A DNA stretch of 64,000 nucleotides from Cognatiluteimonas weifangensis (GTDB lineage Bacteria; Pseudomonadota; Gammaproteobacteria; Xanthomonadales; Xanthomonadaceae): positions 1 through 64,000 of the forward strand of contig NZ_QVPD01000006.1 in assembly GCF_003416885.1 (NCBI RefSeq), written 5' to 3'. Shown here piece after piece: positions 27,207-38,271 of this stretch. The translations under genes and the position numbers were made by a program. The notes under the pieces are model-generated. The model searched no databases. It saw nothing but the letters and a program-made list of their open reading frames with translations, and was not told the DNA's origin. Positions within the stretch are counted from its first letter, which is position 1. Every line of letters starts with the position of its first letter.

Positions 27207-27296
27207 GGAGCGTTTCCCGCGGTGGCTGGCGAAAAAACGTCTCCCGGGCGATGCGGTGCCAAGGCTGCGGGGAGTCCCCCGGCCTGCGCGCCGCCG

Positions 27297-27448
27297 TCTT
27301 CTTTCATCCGGACTGTCACCGTCGGCTCCGGCTTCGCACCGGATCTGCTGACCCCGCGGCGGCAGGGCCGGCGCGGGCGCTCGCGGGCTCGCGCGGGCCG
27401 CTGGCCCGCACCTACCGCCGGTGGGGAATCGCACCCCGCCCTGAAGAC
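27297..27448 (-). promoter_or_regulatory. FMN riboswitch (RFN element)
   Basis: Read on the minus strand, the element opens TCTTCAGGGCGGGGTGCGAT, continues TCCCCACCGGCGGTAGGT and, after a long variable P3-like stem (GGGCCAGCGGCCC region), ends TGACAGTCCGGATGAAAGAAGA. The outer TCTTC/GAAGA pair is P1. These are the conserved blocks of the class. FMN binding normally stops transcription or translation of the downstream genes, here ribE-ribB. Between it and ribE there is a GGGGGACTCCCC hairpin and a T6 run (27232-27237), but not a textbook terminator. Confidence 0.95.
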
Positions 27449-27490
27449 GGCGGCAGTGTAGCACCGCGGGCGCGAGCGCCCGGCGCGGAC

Positions 27491-28252
27491 TCAGGACGCT
27501 GCTTTCCGCCGCGCATGCACGAACAACGGCCAGCGCACCTCGCGCGCCTGTTCCGGATCGCCCCAGGCCGCGGTCAGCGCCGGCGCCTGCGCCGCGACCG
27601 GGTCCTGCCCGGTCGCGTCGCGACAGCGCCGGCTGGCCGAATAGCTGGCGAAATAACCGAGCAGACGCGGCAGCGTCCACTGCGCGCGCAGTTCGAACGC
27701 CGGCACCGTCAGCGCCGGAAACGGCCAGTCGAAGCCGGCGTAGGCGGCGTCGACCAGCGCGCGTTCGGCCGGCCAGTACGGCCGGATCGCGGCCTGCAGC
27801 GCGGCGTTGGCCGCCGCCAGCGGCGCCGGCACCACGATGTCCTGGTAGCCCCAGGCGACCAGCACGCCGCCGGGCCGCAGCACCCGTGCGCACTGCGCGA
27901 AGAACGCCTCGCGCTCGAACCAGTGCAGCGCCTGTGCCACGCACACCGCATCCACGCTGGCGGTGTCGAGGCTGCAGCGCTCGCCGCGCTCGACCGCGAA
28001 GGCGACGTTGCCCGGGCCGCACGCCTGCGCGATCTGCGCCGCGCTGGGATCGCTGGCATGGACCCGGCGGAAATGACGCGCCAGCCCGCGGCTGGCCTGG
28101 CCGCTGCCGCAGCCGGGTTCCCACGCCAGCGCCGTGGCCGGGGCGGCCGCGGCGATCCAGGCGAACAGCGCATCCGGGTACTCCGGGCGCGCGCCGGCGT
28201 AATCGGCGGCGACCGCGGAAAAATGGTCGGCGAAGCCGCCGGGGTCAGCCAT
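27491..28252 (-). CDS. Class I SAM-dependent methyltransferase
   Basis: 253 aa. The SAM-binding motif I is WEPGCGSGQASRGLA (about residues 44-58), followed by HASDPSAAQIAQA (motif II) and ARVLRPGGVLVAWGYQD (motif III). The N terminus (FSAVAADYAGARPEYPDALF) resembles trans-aconitate/UbiE-like methyltransferases. The substrate is not predictable. It overlaps ribD by 8 nt and precedes the riboswitch, so it rides with ribD; whether it has any link to flavins is unknown. Confidence 0.88.
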   Translation of the reverse strand: MADPGGFADHFSAVAADYAGARPEYPDALFAWIAAAAPATALAWEPGCGSGQASRGLARHFRRVHASDPSAAQIAQACGPGNVAFAVERGERCSLDTASVDAVCVAQALHWFEREAFFAQCARVLRPGGVLVAWGYQDIVVPAPLAAANAALQAAIRPYWPAERALVDAAYAGFDWPFPALTVPAFELRAQWTLPRLLGYFASYSASRRCRDATGQDPVAAQAPALTAAWGDPEQAREVRWPLFVHARRKAAS

Positions 28253-29429
28253 GGGCCACCGGGGATGCGGCGGGCCGCGGCGCGCCGGCGTCGGCCACCA
28301 CCGGCAACGATGCGTGGCGCGGTTGCAGCAGCACCCGCAGGTCCTCGCCGATGCGCCGGGTCTCGACGATATGCAGGTCCAGGCGCTGCGTCATCGCGTC
28401 GATGTGCAGGCCTTCGAACAGCGGCCGCGCACGCCCGCCCAGGAGCACCGGCGCAACGTACAGCAGCAGCTCGTCGACCAGGCCGGCGCGGAGGAAGGCG
28501 CCGGCGAGGGTGGCGCCGGTCTCGACCTGGACCTCGTTGATCGAGCGCTCGGCCAGCAGCCTGAGCACCGCGTCGAGGTCGAACAACCCGGCATGGACCG
28601 CAACGTGCGCGTGCTGGGCCTCGAATCCGCGCGGCACGCGCGCGTCGGGCGCGTGCAGGTACAGGGTCGGCGCGTCGCCCTCGCGGATGTGGCCGCGCGC
28701 GATCGTGGCCAGCCCCGGGTCCAGCACCACCCGCAGCGGCGGCACGAACGGGGTGTCGTCGCCGAGCCGCACGGTGAGGTGCGGGTCGTCCATCATCACC
28801 GTGCCGGCGCCGGTGAGCAGCGCCCCGGCGCGGGCGCGCCAGCGCTGCACGTCCTGGCGCGCGGGCACCCCGCTGATCCACTTCGAATCGCCCGACGCCA
28901 GCGCGCTGCGGCCGTCCAGGCTGGTCGCCAGCTTGACCCGCAGCCACGGCCGGCCGCGCTCGATCCGCGACAGGAAGCCGCGGTTGAGCGCGCGCGCGGC
29001 AGCCTCCATCAGCCCGTCCTCGACCCGCACGCCGGCCGCCCGCAGGATCGCGTAGCCGTTGCCGTCGACCTTGGGGTTGGGGTCGCGCATGGCGCCGACC
29101 ACGCGCGCGACGCCGGCCGCGGCCAGCGCCTGCGCGCACGGCCCGGTCTTGCCGGTGTGCGCGCAGGGTTCCAGGGTGACGTAGGCGGTGGCGCCGCGGG
29201 CGCGCTCGCCGGCAGCCTGCAGCGCGATCGTCTCGGCGTGCGGGCCGCCGGCACGCTGGTGCCAGCCTTCGCCGACCACCTCGCCGTCGCGGACCAGCAC
29301 GCAGCCGACCATCGGGTTGGGTTTGGTAGTGTAGGCGCCGCGCTCGGCCAGGCGCAGGGCGCGCGCCATCATCGCGTGGTCGAGGGCGGAGAAGCCGGAA
29401 GCGGGGATCGGGGGCGGGGAATCGGACAC
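28245..29429 (-). CDS. ribD: Bifunctional diaminohydroxyphosphoribosylaminopyrimidine deaminase / uracil reductase RibD
   Basis: Deaminates then reduces the pyrimidine intermediate of riboflavin synthesis. The 394-aa protein has an N-terminal deaminase domain with the zinc site HAE (64-66) and C89/C98 (PCAHTGKTGPC). The C-terminal NADPH-dependent reductase domain starts about residue 160 (RPWLRVKLATSLDGR) and includes GAGTVMMDDPHLTVR and EVQVETGATLAGAFL. Lies 3 nt downstream of nrdR and upstream of the riboswitch, hence probably not FMN-controlled. Confidence 0.97.
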   Translation of the reverse strand: MSDSPPPIPASGFSALDHAMMARALRLAERGAYTTKPNPMVGCVLVRDGEVVGEGWHQRAGGPHAETIALQAAGERARGATAYVTLEPCAHTGKTGPCAQALAAAGVARVVGAMRDPNPKVDGNGYAILRAAGVRVEDGLMEAAARALNRGFLSRIERGRPWLRVKLATSLDGRSALASGDSKWISGVPARQDVQRWRARAGALLTGAGTVMMDDPHLTVRLGDDTPFVPPLRVVLDPGLATIARGHIREGDAPTLYLHAPDARVPRGFEAQHAHVAVHAGLFDLDAVLRLLAERSINEVQVETGATLAGAFLRAGLVDELLLYVAPVLLGGRARPLFEGLHIDAMTQRLDLHIVETRRIGEDLRVLLQPRHASLPVVADAGAPRPAASPVAHG

Positions 29430-29432
29430 GGC

Positions 29433-29963
29433 TCAGCGCTTCTTCTTGTCGGCATGGCGGTCGATGGGCACCACCTCGGCGCCCAGCAGCGGCAGCTGGC
29501 CCTCGCCGGGCAGGTCGCGCTCGAGCCGGTCGAGTTCCTCGCGGAAGTCGGCCACGTCCTCGAACGAGCGGTACACCGAAGCGAAGCGCACGTAGCCGAC
29601 GTGGTCGAGCTTGCGCAGCTCCGCCATCACGAACTCGCCGACCCGGCGCGAGGCGATCTCGCGCTCGGTGGTCATGCGCAGCTGGTGCACCACCGCGCGC
29701 ACCGCGGCCTCGATCTGCTCCTCGGCGACCGGGCGCTTCTGCAGCGCGCGGTCGAAGCCCACGCGCAGCTTGCGCGCGTCGAAGTTCTCGCGGCGGCCGT
29801 CGGACTTGATGATCAGCGGCAGCTTCAGCTCCACCGTCTCCAGCGTCGAAAAGCGCTCGCCGCAGGCCTCGCACTCGCGCCGGCGGCGGATCGTGGCGCC
29901 GTCGTCGGACACGCGCGAGTCGATCACCCGGGTGTCGGCGTGCTGGCAGAAGGGGCAGTGCAT
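29433..29963 (-). CDS. nrdR: Transcriptional repressor NrdR
   Basis: Nucleotide-sensing repressor of ribonucleotide reductase genes. The 176-aa protein has the N-terminal zinc ribbon (C3, C6, C31 and C34 in MHCPFC and CEACGERF) with the basic RRRRE segment, then an ATP-cone domain ([21 protein letters not shown] and later [16 protein letters not shown]). The C-terminal tail of about 30 residues is longer than in E. coli. It lies 15 nt after glyA, upstream of ribD, an order conserved in proteobacteria. Confidence 0.97.
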   Translation of the reverse strand: MHCPFCQHADTRVIDSRVSDDGATIRRRRECEACGERFSTLETVELKLPLIIKSDGRRENFDARKLRVGFDRALQKRPVAEEQIEAAVRAVVHQLRMTTEREIASRRVGEFVMAELRKLDHVGYVRFASVYRSFEDVADFREELDRLERDLPGEGQLPLLGAEVVPIDRHADKKKR

Positions 29964-29978
29964 CAGGCGCGGAGTTTC

Positions 29979-31247
29979 TCAGCCATACACCGGGAACTGC
30001 GCGCACTGCTTCGTGACGTTGTCGCGCACGCCGGCGATGACGTTGTCGTCGTTCGGGTGGTCGAGCACGTCGCAGATCCAGTTGGCCAGCGCCACGCAAT
30101 CCGGCTCCTTGTAGCCGCGGGTGGTGACGGCGGGCGTGCCGATGCGCAGGCCCGAGGTGACGAAGGGTTTCTGCGGGTCGTTCGGCACCGCATTCTTGTT
30201 GACGGTGATGTGGGCGCGGCCGAGCGCGGCTTCGGCGTCCTTGCCGGTGAGCGGCTTGCCGATCAGATCGACCAGCATCAGGTGATTTTGCGTGCCGCCG
30301 GAGACGACCTTGTAGCCGCGCGCGATCATCGTCTCGGCCATCGCCTGCGCGTTCTTCACCACCTGCTGCTGGTAGGCGGTGAATTCGGGCTCCAAGGCTT
30401 CCTTGAACGCCACCGCCTTGGCCGCGATCACGTGCATCAGCGGGCCGCCCTGGATGCCCGGGAACACGATCGACTGCAGCTTCTTCTCGATCTCCTCGGC
30501 CGCCGCGCCCATGGCCGCGCGGCTGGCGACGATCAGGCCGCCGCGCGGGCCGCGCAGGGTCTTGTGCGTGGTCGAGGTGACCACGTGCGCGTGCGGCAGC
30601 GGACTCGGGTAGGCGCCGGCGGCGACCAGCCCGGCGACGTGCGCCATGTCCACGAACAGGTACGCGCCGATCTTGTCGGCGATGGCGCGAAAGCGCGCCC
30701 AGTCGATCACCTGCGAATAGGCGGAAAAGCCGGCCACGACCATCTTCGGCTTGTGTTCCAGCGCCAGGCGCTCGACCTCGTCGTAGTCGATCAGGCCCTG
30801 GTCGTTCACCCCGTACTGCACGGCGTGGAACAGCTTGCCGCTGATGTTGACCTTGGCGCCATGGGTGAGGTGGCCGCCGTGCGCCAGCGACATGCCGAGG
30901 ATGGTGTCGCCGGGCTGCAGCAGCGCCAGGTACACCGCCTGGTTGGCCTGGCTGCCGGAATGCGGCTGCACGTTGGCGTAGTCGGCGCCGAACAGTCGTT
31001 TCACCCGCTCCAGGGCCAGGCGCTCGGCGACGTCGACGTATTCGCAGCCGCCGTAGTAGCGCTTGCCCGGGTAGCCTTCGGCGTACTTGTTGGTCAGCAC
31101 GCTGCCTTGCGCCTCCAGCACCCGCGGGCTGGCGTAGTTCTCGCTGGCGATCAGTTCGACGTGGTCTTCCTGGCGCCGGCGCTCGTCGGCGATGGCCTGG
31201 GCGAGTTCGGGATCAAAGCCTTCGATACGGGCATCGCGGGGGTACAT
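29979..31247 (-). CDS. glyA: Serine hydroxymethyltransferase
   Basis: PLP enzyme interconverting serine and glycine while charging tetrahydrofolate with a one-carbon unit. The 422-aa protein shows [40 protein letters not shown] and the PLP-binding [13 protein letters not shown] with lysine 229. The start ATG at 31247 has GGAG 7 nt upstream and matches the usual N terminus. First gene of the leftward glyA-nrdR-ribD group, divergent from ettA. Confidence 0.98.
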   Translation of the reverse strand: MYPRDARIEGFDPELAQAIADERRRQEDHVELIASENYASPRVLEAQGSVLTNKYAEGYPGKRYYGGCEYVDVAERLALERVKRLFGADYANVQPHSGSQANQAVYLALLQPGDTILGMSLAHGGHLTHGAKVNISGKLFHAVQYGVNDQGLIDYDEVERLALEHKPKMVVAGFSAYSQVIDWARFRAIADKIGAYLFVDMAHVAGLVAAGAYPSPLPHAHVVTSTTHKTLRGPRGGLIVASRAAMGAAAEEIEKKLQSIVFPGIQGGPLMHVIAAKAVAFKEALEPEFTAYQQQVVKNAQAMAETMIARGYKVVSGGTQNHLMLVDLIGKPLTGKDAEAALGRAHITVNKNAVPNDPQKPFVTSGLRIGTPAVTTRGYKEPDCVALANWICDVLDHPNDDNVIAGVRDNVTKQCAQFPVYG

Positions 31248-31431
31248 CGGGGAGCTCCGGGCGGGCGGTGGGGAAGACGCCAAAGTGTAGCCGCAGCGCA
31301 GGTTTACGGCCATTCCGGCGGCCGTTCAACTGGCGTGCGGAGGCCGCTTCCGGGATAATCGCGGCCATCCCGACCCCCCTTTCGTGGCGCTGCCCCGGTG
31401 CAGCCGCCACGGCCCGCCTGCGGAGCCAGCA

Positions 31432-33093
<1,662 letters not shown>

Positions 33094-33098
33094 CGACG

Positions 33099-33127
33099 GG
33101 ACGCCCACGGCAACGTGGGCGTCCTTG
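33099..33127 (+). terminator. Hairpin between ettA and pyrF
   Basis: GGACGCCCACG, GCAA loop, CGTGGGCGTCC: a perfect 11-bp stem with a GNRA loop 5 nt after the ettA stop, followed only by TTGC. It may be a weak or partial terminator; pyrF follows within 50 nt. Confidence 0.55.
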
Positions 33128-33149
33128 CATGCAGGCGGAGGACACCACC

Positions 33150-33980
33150 ATGGACTTCATCGACAAACTGCGCGCCCGCTGGCGCGACGCCGACACCCTG
33201 CTCTGCGTCGGCCTGGATCCAGATCCGGCGAAGTTCCCGGACCGCTTCGCGAACGATGCGGACGCGCTGTTCGCCTTCTGCCGCGACATCGCCGACGCCA
33301 CCGCGCAGTTCGCCTGCGCGTTCAAGCCGCAGATCGCCTATTTCGCCGCGCACAACGACGGCGAGGCGGCGCTGCAACGGCTGATCGCGCACCTCAACGC
33401 CGCGCATCCCGAGGTGCCGGTGATCCTGGACGCCAAGCGCGGCGACATCGGCAGCACCGCCGAGCAGTACGCGGCGGAAGCCTTCGATCGCTTCGCCGCC
33501 GATGCGGTGACGCTGAACCCGTACATGGGCCGCGATTCCGCCGCGCCCTTCCTTGCCCGCAGCGATCGCGGCTGCGTGTTTCTCTGCCATACCTCCAACC
33601 CCGGCGCACGCGACTTCCAGGAGCTGGTCGTGTCCGGCGGGAGCGGCGGCGGCGAGCCGCTGTACCAGCGCATCGCCCGCACCATCGCCGACGACTGGAA
33701 CGGCGGCGGCAACTGCGCGCTGGTGGTCGGCGCGACCTTCCCGGAGGAGCTGAAGGCGATCCGCGCCATCGTCGGCGGGATGCCGCTGCTGATTCCCGGC
33801 GTGGGCGCGCAGGGCGGCGATGTCGAGGCGGTGGTGCGCAACGGCAGGACCCCCGACGGTACCGGGCTGATGATCAACTCTTCGCGCGGGATCCTGTACG
33901 CCTCGCGCGGCGAAGACTATGCCGAGGCGGCGGCGGATGCGGCGCGCGGGCTGCGCGACGCGATCAACCGCCACCGCTAG
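33150..33980 (+). CDS. pyrF: Orotidine 5'-phosphate decarboxylase (type 2)
   Basis: Decarboxylates OMP to UMP, the last step of de novo pyrimidine synthesis. The 276-aa size and the motif [16 protein letters not shown] (D94, K96, D99 catalytic tetrad) identify the longer type-2 (PyrF/Ura5-like) subfamily rather than the 230-aa E. coli type. [13 protein letters not shown] lies at the N terminus and [11 protein letters not shown] near the end. The ATG at 33150 has GGAGG 8 nt upstream; an in-frame ATG at 33129 has no such site. Confidence 0.96.
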   Translation: MDFIDKLRARWRDADTLLCVGLDPDPAKFPDRFANDADALFAFCRDIADATAQFACAFKPQIAYFAAHNDGEAALQRLIAHLNAAHPEVPVILDAKRGDIGSTAEQYAAEAFDRFAADAVTLNPYMGRDSAAPFLARSDRGCVFLCHTSNPGARDFQELVVSGGSGGGEPLYQRIARTIADDWNGGGNCALVVGATFPEELKAIRAIVGGMPLLIPGVGAQGGDVEAVVRNGRTPDGTGLMINSSRGILYASRGEDYAEAAADAARGLRDAINRHR

Positions 33981-34019
33981 GGCGACAGCGCCGCGAGGGC
34001 GGCGCCTGCCACGAACAGC

Positions 34020-34233
34020 GGCACCCCTCACCCGCCCTGCGGGCACCCTCTCCCCCGCAAGCGGGGAGAGGGACAACTGAAGCACTCCTCACCCGCCGCC
34101 CTGTGGGCACCCATCTCCCCGCTGCGGGGAGAGGGACAATTGAAGCACTCCTCACCCGCCGCCCTGCGGGCACCCTCTCCCCGCTTGCGGGGAGAGGGAC
34201 AGCCGAGCGCAGCGAGACAGGGGGAGGGGTGCC
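34020..34233. repeat. Three-unit tandem repeat bounded by an inverted repeat
   Basis: Three direct units of about 60-65 bp start at 34028, 34088 and 34150. Each carries CTCACCCGCC...GGGCACCC, a CTCCCCGC/GCGGGGAG hairpin, and (first two) TGAAGCACTC. The whole block is bounded by GGCACCCCTC (34020-34029) and GAGGGGTGCC (34224-34233). Similar CTCACCCGCCCTGCGGGCACC-type repeats are widespread in proteobacterial intergenic DNA. No gene is present in 33981-34250. Confidence 0.8.
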
Positions 34234-34250
34234 GCAGTACGCGACGAAGG

Positions 34251-35159
34251 TCAGCCCCGGCGCAGTACCGCCCGCAGCGCCGCAAACGGAAACCGTCCCC
34301 AGATCATCGCGAACACCACGCCGCGGGTGAACGCGTCGCGCCGCGGCGCCTCGAACTTGCGGAAGTAGCGCCACAGCCCGCGGTGCTTGTGCCACTCCAC
34401 GAACCACGGCCGTGCACGCGAGGACACGCCGCGCACATGCACCACGCGCACGTCGTTGGCGACGGCGACCGCGGCCCCGGCGGCGCGCACGCGACGGCAC
34501 AGGTCCAGGTCCTCGGCATGCAGCCGGTAGCCGGGGTCGAAGCCGCCCACGCGCGCGAACAGGATCCGCGGCAGCAGCAGCAGCGCGCCGGAGACGGCCT
34601 CGACCTGCTGCAGCGAGCGCCCGGGATCGGCCGCGACCCCGAGCCGCGTCGCCGCCGGCGCGCGCGGCAGCGCGGCGAGCATCCGCGCAAAATCGGGATC
34701 GCGGCGGCGCGCAGCCGGGTCGCGCACGCCGTCCACGCCGACCAGGTCGGCGCCGAGCAGGGCGTTGCCGTCGAGCTGGCGCGCATGCGCGCGCAGCCGT
34801 GCCAGGGTGTCGACCTCCAGCAGCAGGTCGGGATTGACGAACGCCAGCCAGGTGACGGCGGCGGTATCGAGCGCGTCCGCGCCCTGGTTGCAGGCGACCG
34901 CAAAGCCCGGGTTGTCGGGATTGGCGATGAAGCGCAGGCGTGGATCGGCGGCGGCGTGGCGCTGCACGATCGCCACGGTGTCGTCGTCGGAGCCGTTGTC
35001 GACGATGCGGATCGCGGCCACGCCGCGGGCCGCGCGCAGCCGCGTCAGGCAATCGTCGATGGTGGCGGCGCTGTGGTGGGTGACCACGATCGCGGCGATG
35101 TCGGAGCGGTCCGCGTCCGCGCCGTCGGCATTCCGCGGGGGCAGGCCGGGGGTGTTCAC
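34251..35159 (-). CDS. Glycosyltransferase family 2 protein
   Basis: 302 aa, GT-A fold: the N-terminal AIVVTHHSAATIDDCL, then RIVDNGSDDDTVAI, NPDNPGFAVACNQGA and FVNPDLLLE (the acidic metal-binding DXD-like region), and GYRLHAEDLDLCRRVRAAG with the E-D catalytic-base motif. Related enzymes transfer rhamnose or other sugars to lipid-linked or surface polysaccharides; the true acceptor is unknown. The GTG start overlaps the upstream gene's stop (GTGA), tying it to the xps transcript. Confidence 0.85.
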   Translation of the reverse strand: MNTPGLPPRNADGADADRSDIAAIVVTHHSAATIDDCLTRLRAARGVAAIRIVDNGSDDDTVAIVQRHAAADPRLRFIANPDNPGFAVACNQGADALDTAAVTWLAFVNPDLLLEVDTLARLRAHARQLDGNALLGADLVGVDGVRDPAARRRDPDFARMLAALPRAPAATRLGVAADPGRSLQQVEAVSGALLLLPRILFARVGGFDPGYRLHAEDLDLCRRVRAAGAAVAVANDVRVVHVRGVSSRARPWFVEWHKHRGLWRYFRKFEAPRRDAFTRGVVFAMIWGRFPFAALRAVLRRG

Positions 35160-36040
35160 GGCGCGGTGTCCGCATCCGTCGCCGCCACGGGGAACAGCTC
35201 GGCTTGCGGGTGCACGGCCGCCATCGCGGCGTGGCTGCGCGCCAACTGCAGGCGGGTGGCCTGCAGCGGATCGTCCATCAGGAAGTTCGCCAGCCGCGCG
35301 TGCCAGCCGGGCCAGCGCGCGGCCAGTGCGTCGAGGTCGCCGTCGCCGGGGACGCCCTCGCCGCCGCGGGCGACGAACGCGGTCTCGCACAAGACGTTGC
35401 GCCAGCCCAATCCGGACAGGCGCAACGACAGGTCCACCAGCGCCGCGTACCAGGAACCGTAGCTGGCCGCATCCAGGCCGCCGGCGCGGCGGCGCGCGCT
35501 GCCGCGCAGGGCGACCGCGTGCGCGACCGCGGCCGGCAGTTCCGGGTGCCGCGGCGGCATCGCCGCGCAGGCCTGCGCCAGACGCGGCAGGTCGTCGGGG
35601 ACCGGCGCGACCTCGCCGCAGCGCGGCCAGGCCGCAGCCTCGCCGGCGTTGCACCAGGGCGTGGCGGTGGCGATCGCGGCATCGCGCGCGAAGCACGCCG
35701 CCAGTTGCGTCAGCCAGCCGGGCGCGGGGATCGCGTCGGTCGCCAGCACCACCACGTCGGCCTCGCCGCAGGCGGCAAGGACCTCGTCCAGGTGCGCGAC
35801 CTCGCCGATGCCGCGCTGGCGGCGGCTGTAGTCGGCGGCCAGCGGCGTGGCCCGCAGCCAGCGCTCGATGATCGCCAGCCCGCGCGGCCCGGCCTGGGCG
35901 TCGTCGGCCAGCCAGACGCGGGTGCCGGCGGGGGTGCCGGCGTCGAGCGCGGCCAGGCAGGCGTCGAGGGCGTCGTCGTCGCTGCCCGGCGACAGCAGGA
36001 CGATCGGCAGCGCGTCGCCGGCCGCGGAGGCTGCGGTCAC
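35156..36040 (-). CDS. Glycosyltransferase-like protein (GT-A fold, family 2-like)
   Basis: 294 aa. The N terminus has LPIVLLSPGSDDDALDACLAAL, an open-sheet nucleotide-sugar-binding start, then TRVWLADDAQAGPRGLAIIERWL and VVLATDAIPAPGWL, in the positions where a GT2 enzyme has its nucleotide- and metal-binding motifs. The typical DXD is weak. It lies between xpsD and a GT2 gene with GTGA overlaps on both sides, so the two probably act together on one glycan. Function otherwise unknown. Confidence 0.68.
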   Translation of the reverse strand: MTAASAAGDALPIVLLSPGSDDDALDACLAALDAGTPAGTRVWLADDAQAGPRGLAIIERWLRATPLAADYSRRQRGIGEVAHLDEVLAACGEADVVVLATDAIPAPGWLTQLAACFARDAAIATATPWCNAGEAAAWPRCGEVAPVPDDLPRLAQACAAMPPRHPELPAAVAHAVALRGSARRRAGGLDAASYGSWYAALVDLSLRLSGLGWRNVLCETAFVARGGEGVPGDGDLDALAARWPGWHARLANFLMDDPLQATRLQLARSHAAMAAVHPQAELFPVAATDADTAP

Positions 36041-38259
36041 TGCGACTTCGGCGTCCTGTACAAGGGCTCCAGTGCGCGGAAGCGGCGGCCGTATTCGTCG
36101 GTCAGCTCGCGCGCTTCCAGCGGGTTGCGCAGCACCGAGGCGGTCAGCAGCACGATCACCTCCTCGCGGCTGGTGCCCGAGCGCTGGGTGCCGAACAACC
36201 CGCCGATCACCGGCAGCCGGCTCAGCCCCGGCACCCCGGAGGAGCCGCGGTCGACGCCATCGCTGATCAGGCCGGCGAGCATGATCGTGTCGCCGCTCTG
36301 GATCGCGGCCTCGGTCTTCAGCCGGCGGGTGTCGATGCGCACGTTGCCGTTGGGGTCGGCGCTGGACAGCGAACCGGGCGTGCTGATCTCCTGGACGATG
36401 TCCAGGAACACGGTGCCGTCCTTGGTGATCCGCGGGCGCACCTTGAGGATGGTGCCGGTGTCCAGGTACTGCACCTGGCTGAAGGTGTTGCCGTCGCCGC
36501 CGCTGTTGGGGTTGAAGGTGACCGAGGCGATCGGGATACGGCTGCCGACGTTGAAGATCGCCTCGGCGTTGTTGCGCACCACCACCGACGGGGTCTGCAG
36601 CAGACGCACGTCGGTGACCTCGTCGAGGGCGTTGATCACCGCGGCGGCGTTGCGGCCGAGGAAGGTCCAGGCCAGGCCCGGGTTGACCCCGCCGGCCGGG
36701 CGGATGCTGCCGGCCAGGTCGCCCCAGAAGTCGCGCCCGAGCGCGCTCGGCAGGCCGGCGCCGCCGTCGGCCGGGGCCGCGTTGACCGCCTGCTCGAAAT
36801 ACCAGTTGACCCCGTACTGCAGCGCGCCGCTGAGTTTGACCTCCGCCACCTGCGCTTCGATGTGCACCTGCAGCGGCATCACGTCCAGGCGCTCGATCAC
36901 GTCGCGGATCGAGCGCCACGCCTGGCCGGTGGTGCGCACCAGCAGGGTGTTGGTCTCGTCCACCGCGGACACGCCGACCTTGTCGCCGTCGACCTCCAGC
37001 GTCACCGCGCCGTTGCCGGCCGCGCGCGGCTCCAGCGACAGCGACCCTTCGCCGAGCGCGCCGCCGCTGCCGCCCTCGCCGCCGATCATGGCGCTGCTGG
37101 TGGCGCCGGCGTCGACGCCGGCGTCCTTGATCTCGGTGGACTGCAGCCCCGGCATCAGGCCGACCGCGCCGCCCTCGCCGGCGCGGCTGCTGCCGCCGCC
37201 GAAGACCTCGGCCAGGCGCTCGGCCAGGTCCTTGGCCTTGATGTACCTGAGCTCGTAGGAGAACAGCTGCACCCCGGCGCCGGCGCTGTCGATGCGCTGC
37301 AGCCATTGCTGGATGTCGTCGAGGTAGTCGGCCTGCGGGGTGATCACCAGCACCGCGTTGGCGCCTTCCAGCGGCAGGAAGCGGAACATCCCGGCGACCG
37401 GCGACTTGCTCTGCTCGCCGAACACCTTCTCCAGGTCGGCGACCACCTTGGTCGCCTTGCCCGACTGCAGCGGGAACACGCCCACCGACATCGACGCCAT
37501 CCAGTCGACGTCGAAGATCTCGATCGTGCGCAGGTAGTTCTCCAGCTCCGCGCGGGTGCCGGCCAGGGCGATCAGGTTGCGGCCGGAATCGACGTTGACG
37601 ATGGCGTTGGGGCGCGCGTAGGGCTTGAGCACCTTTTCCATTTCCGCGGCGGAGATGTAGCGCAGCGGCACCACCCGCGATTCGAAGCCGCGCGCGGTCG
37701 CCGCCGAACCGGTGCGCGGGGCGACGGTGCCGGCCAGCGCCTGGTCGGACGGCACGATGTTGTAGCGGCCGTCGCTGTAGACCATGCGCGCGTTGTTCCA
37801 GCCCAGCACCATTTCCAGCAGGCTGCGGGCCTCGGCCGGACTCACCGGCTTGGGCGTGGCCAGGGTCACGGTGCCCTGCACCCCGGGCGCGATCACGTAG
37901 TTCTGCCCGAGCATGTCGCCCAGGATCGCCTTGACCACCGCCTGCAGCGACTCGCCCTCGAAGTTGAAGGTGGCCGCGCCGGTGGTGCCGACCAGGTTGG
38001 GCAGCGGCGCGGCCGCGGCACTGCGGTCGATCACCTGGCCGGTGCCGCGGCGGATGACCGGCTGCGGGCCGGCCACTTCGGCGGCCAGCGGCTGGCTGCG
38101 GACGCCGTCGACGGGGGTGGCGGGCTCCGCGGCGGCCGGGGCGACGACCGCCGGCTGCGCGCTGCGCTGCAGCGAGGGCGTGGGCATGCTGGCGCACGCG
38201 GCCAGCAGACTGGCGAGCAGCGCGGCGAATGCGGCGGGGAGCTGGGGACGAAGGGTCAT
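36037..38259 (-). CDS. xpsD: Type II secretion system secretin XpsD (GspD)
   Basis: Outer-membrane channel of the type II secretion system. The 740-aa precursor has a lipoprotein signal (LLASLLAAC, cysteine 21), as the Xanthomonas XpsD secretin does, unlike most GspD. The N-domains follow (TFNFEGESLQAVVKAILGDML begins N0/N1; repeats with VVPLRYISAAEMEKVL and YELRYIKAKDLAERL). The C-terminal secretin domain has VPGLSRLPVIGGLFG and EVIVLLTASVLR. Glycine/serine-rich insert around residues 365-415. Last structural gene of the xps operon. Confidence 0.96.
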   Translation of the reverse strand: MTLRPQLPAAFAALLASLLAACASMPTPSLQRSAQPAVVAPAAAEPATPVDGVRSQPLAAEVAGPQPVIRRGTGQVIDRSAAAAPLPNLVGTTGAATFNFEGESLQAVVKAILGDMLGQNYVIAPGVQGTVTLATPKPVSPAEARSLLEMVLGWNNARMVYSDGRYNIVPSDQALAGTVAPRTGSAATARGFESRVVPLRYISAAEMEKVLKPYARPNAIVNVDSGRNLIALAGTRAELENYLRTIEIFDVDWMASMSVGVFPLQSGKATKVVADLEKVFGEQSKSPVAGMFRFLPLEGANAVLVITPQADYLDDIQQWLQRIDSAGAGVQLFSYELRYIKAKDLAERLAEVFGGGSSRAGEGGAVGLMPGLQSTEIKDAGVDAGATSSAMIGGEGGSGGALGEGSLSLEPRAAGNGAVTLEVDGDKVGVSAVDETNTLLVRTTGQAWRSIRDVIERLDVMPLQVHIEAQVAEVKLSGALQYGVNWYFEQAVNAAPADGGAGLPSALGRDFWGDLAGSIRPAGGVNPGLAWTFLGRNAAAVINALDEVTDVRLLQTPSVVVRNNAEAIFNVGSRIPIASVTFNPNSGGDGNTFSQVQYLDTGTILKVRPRITKDGTVFLDIVQEISTPGSLSSADPNGNVRIDTRRLKTEAAIQSGDTIMLAGLISDGVDRGSSGVPGLSRLPVIGGLFGTQRSGTSREEVIVLLTASVLRNPLEARELTDEYGRRFRALEPLYRTPKSQ

Positions 38260-38271
38260 GGGCGGGGCACT

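Noticed and set aside
27207..27296. Classical rho-independent terminator after the FMN riboswitch
   Set aside because: A T6 run and a small GGGGGACTCCCC hairpin exist but are about 35 nt apart, so no standard terminator can be claimed.
31248..31431. A riboswitch or strong promoter pair between glyA and ettA
   Set aside because: Apart from GATAAT at 31354-31359 no conserved riboswitch blocks or convincing -35 could be seen.
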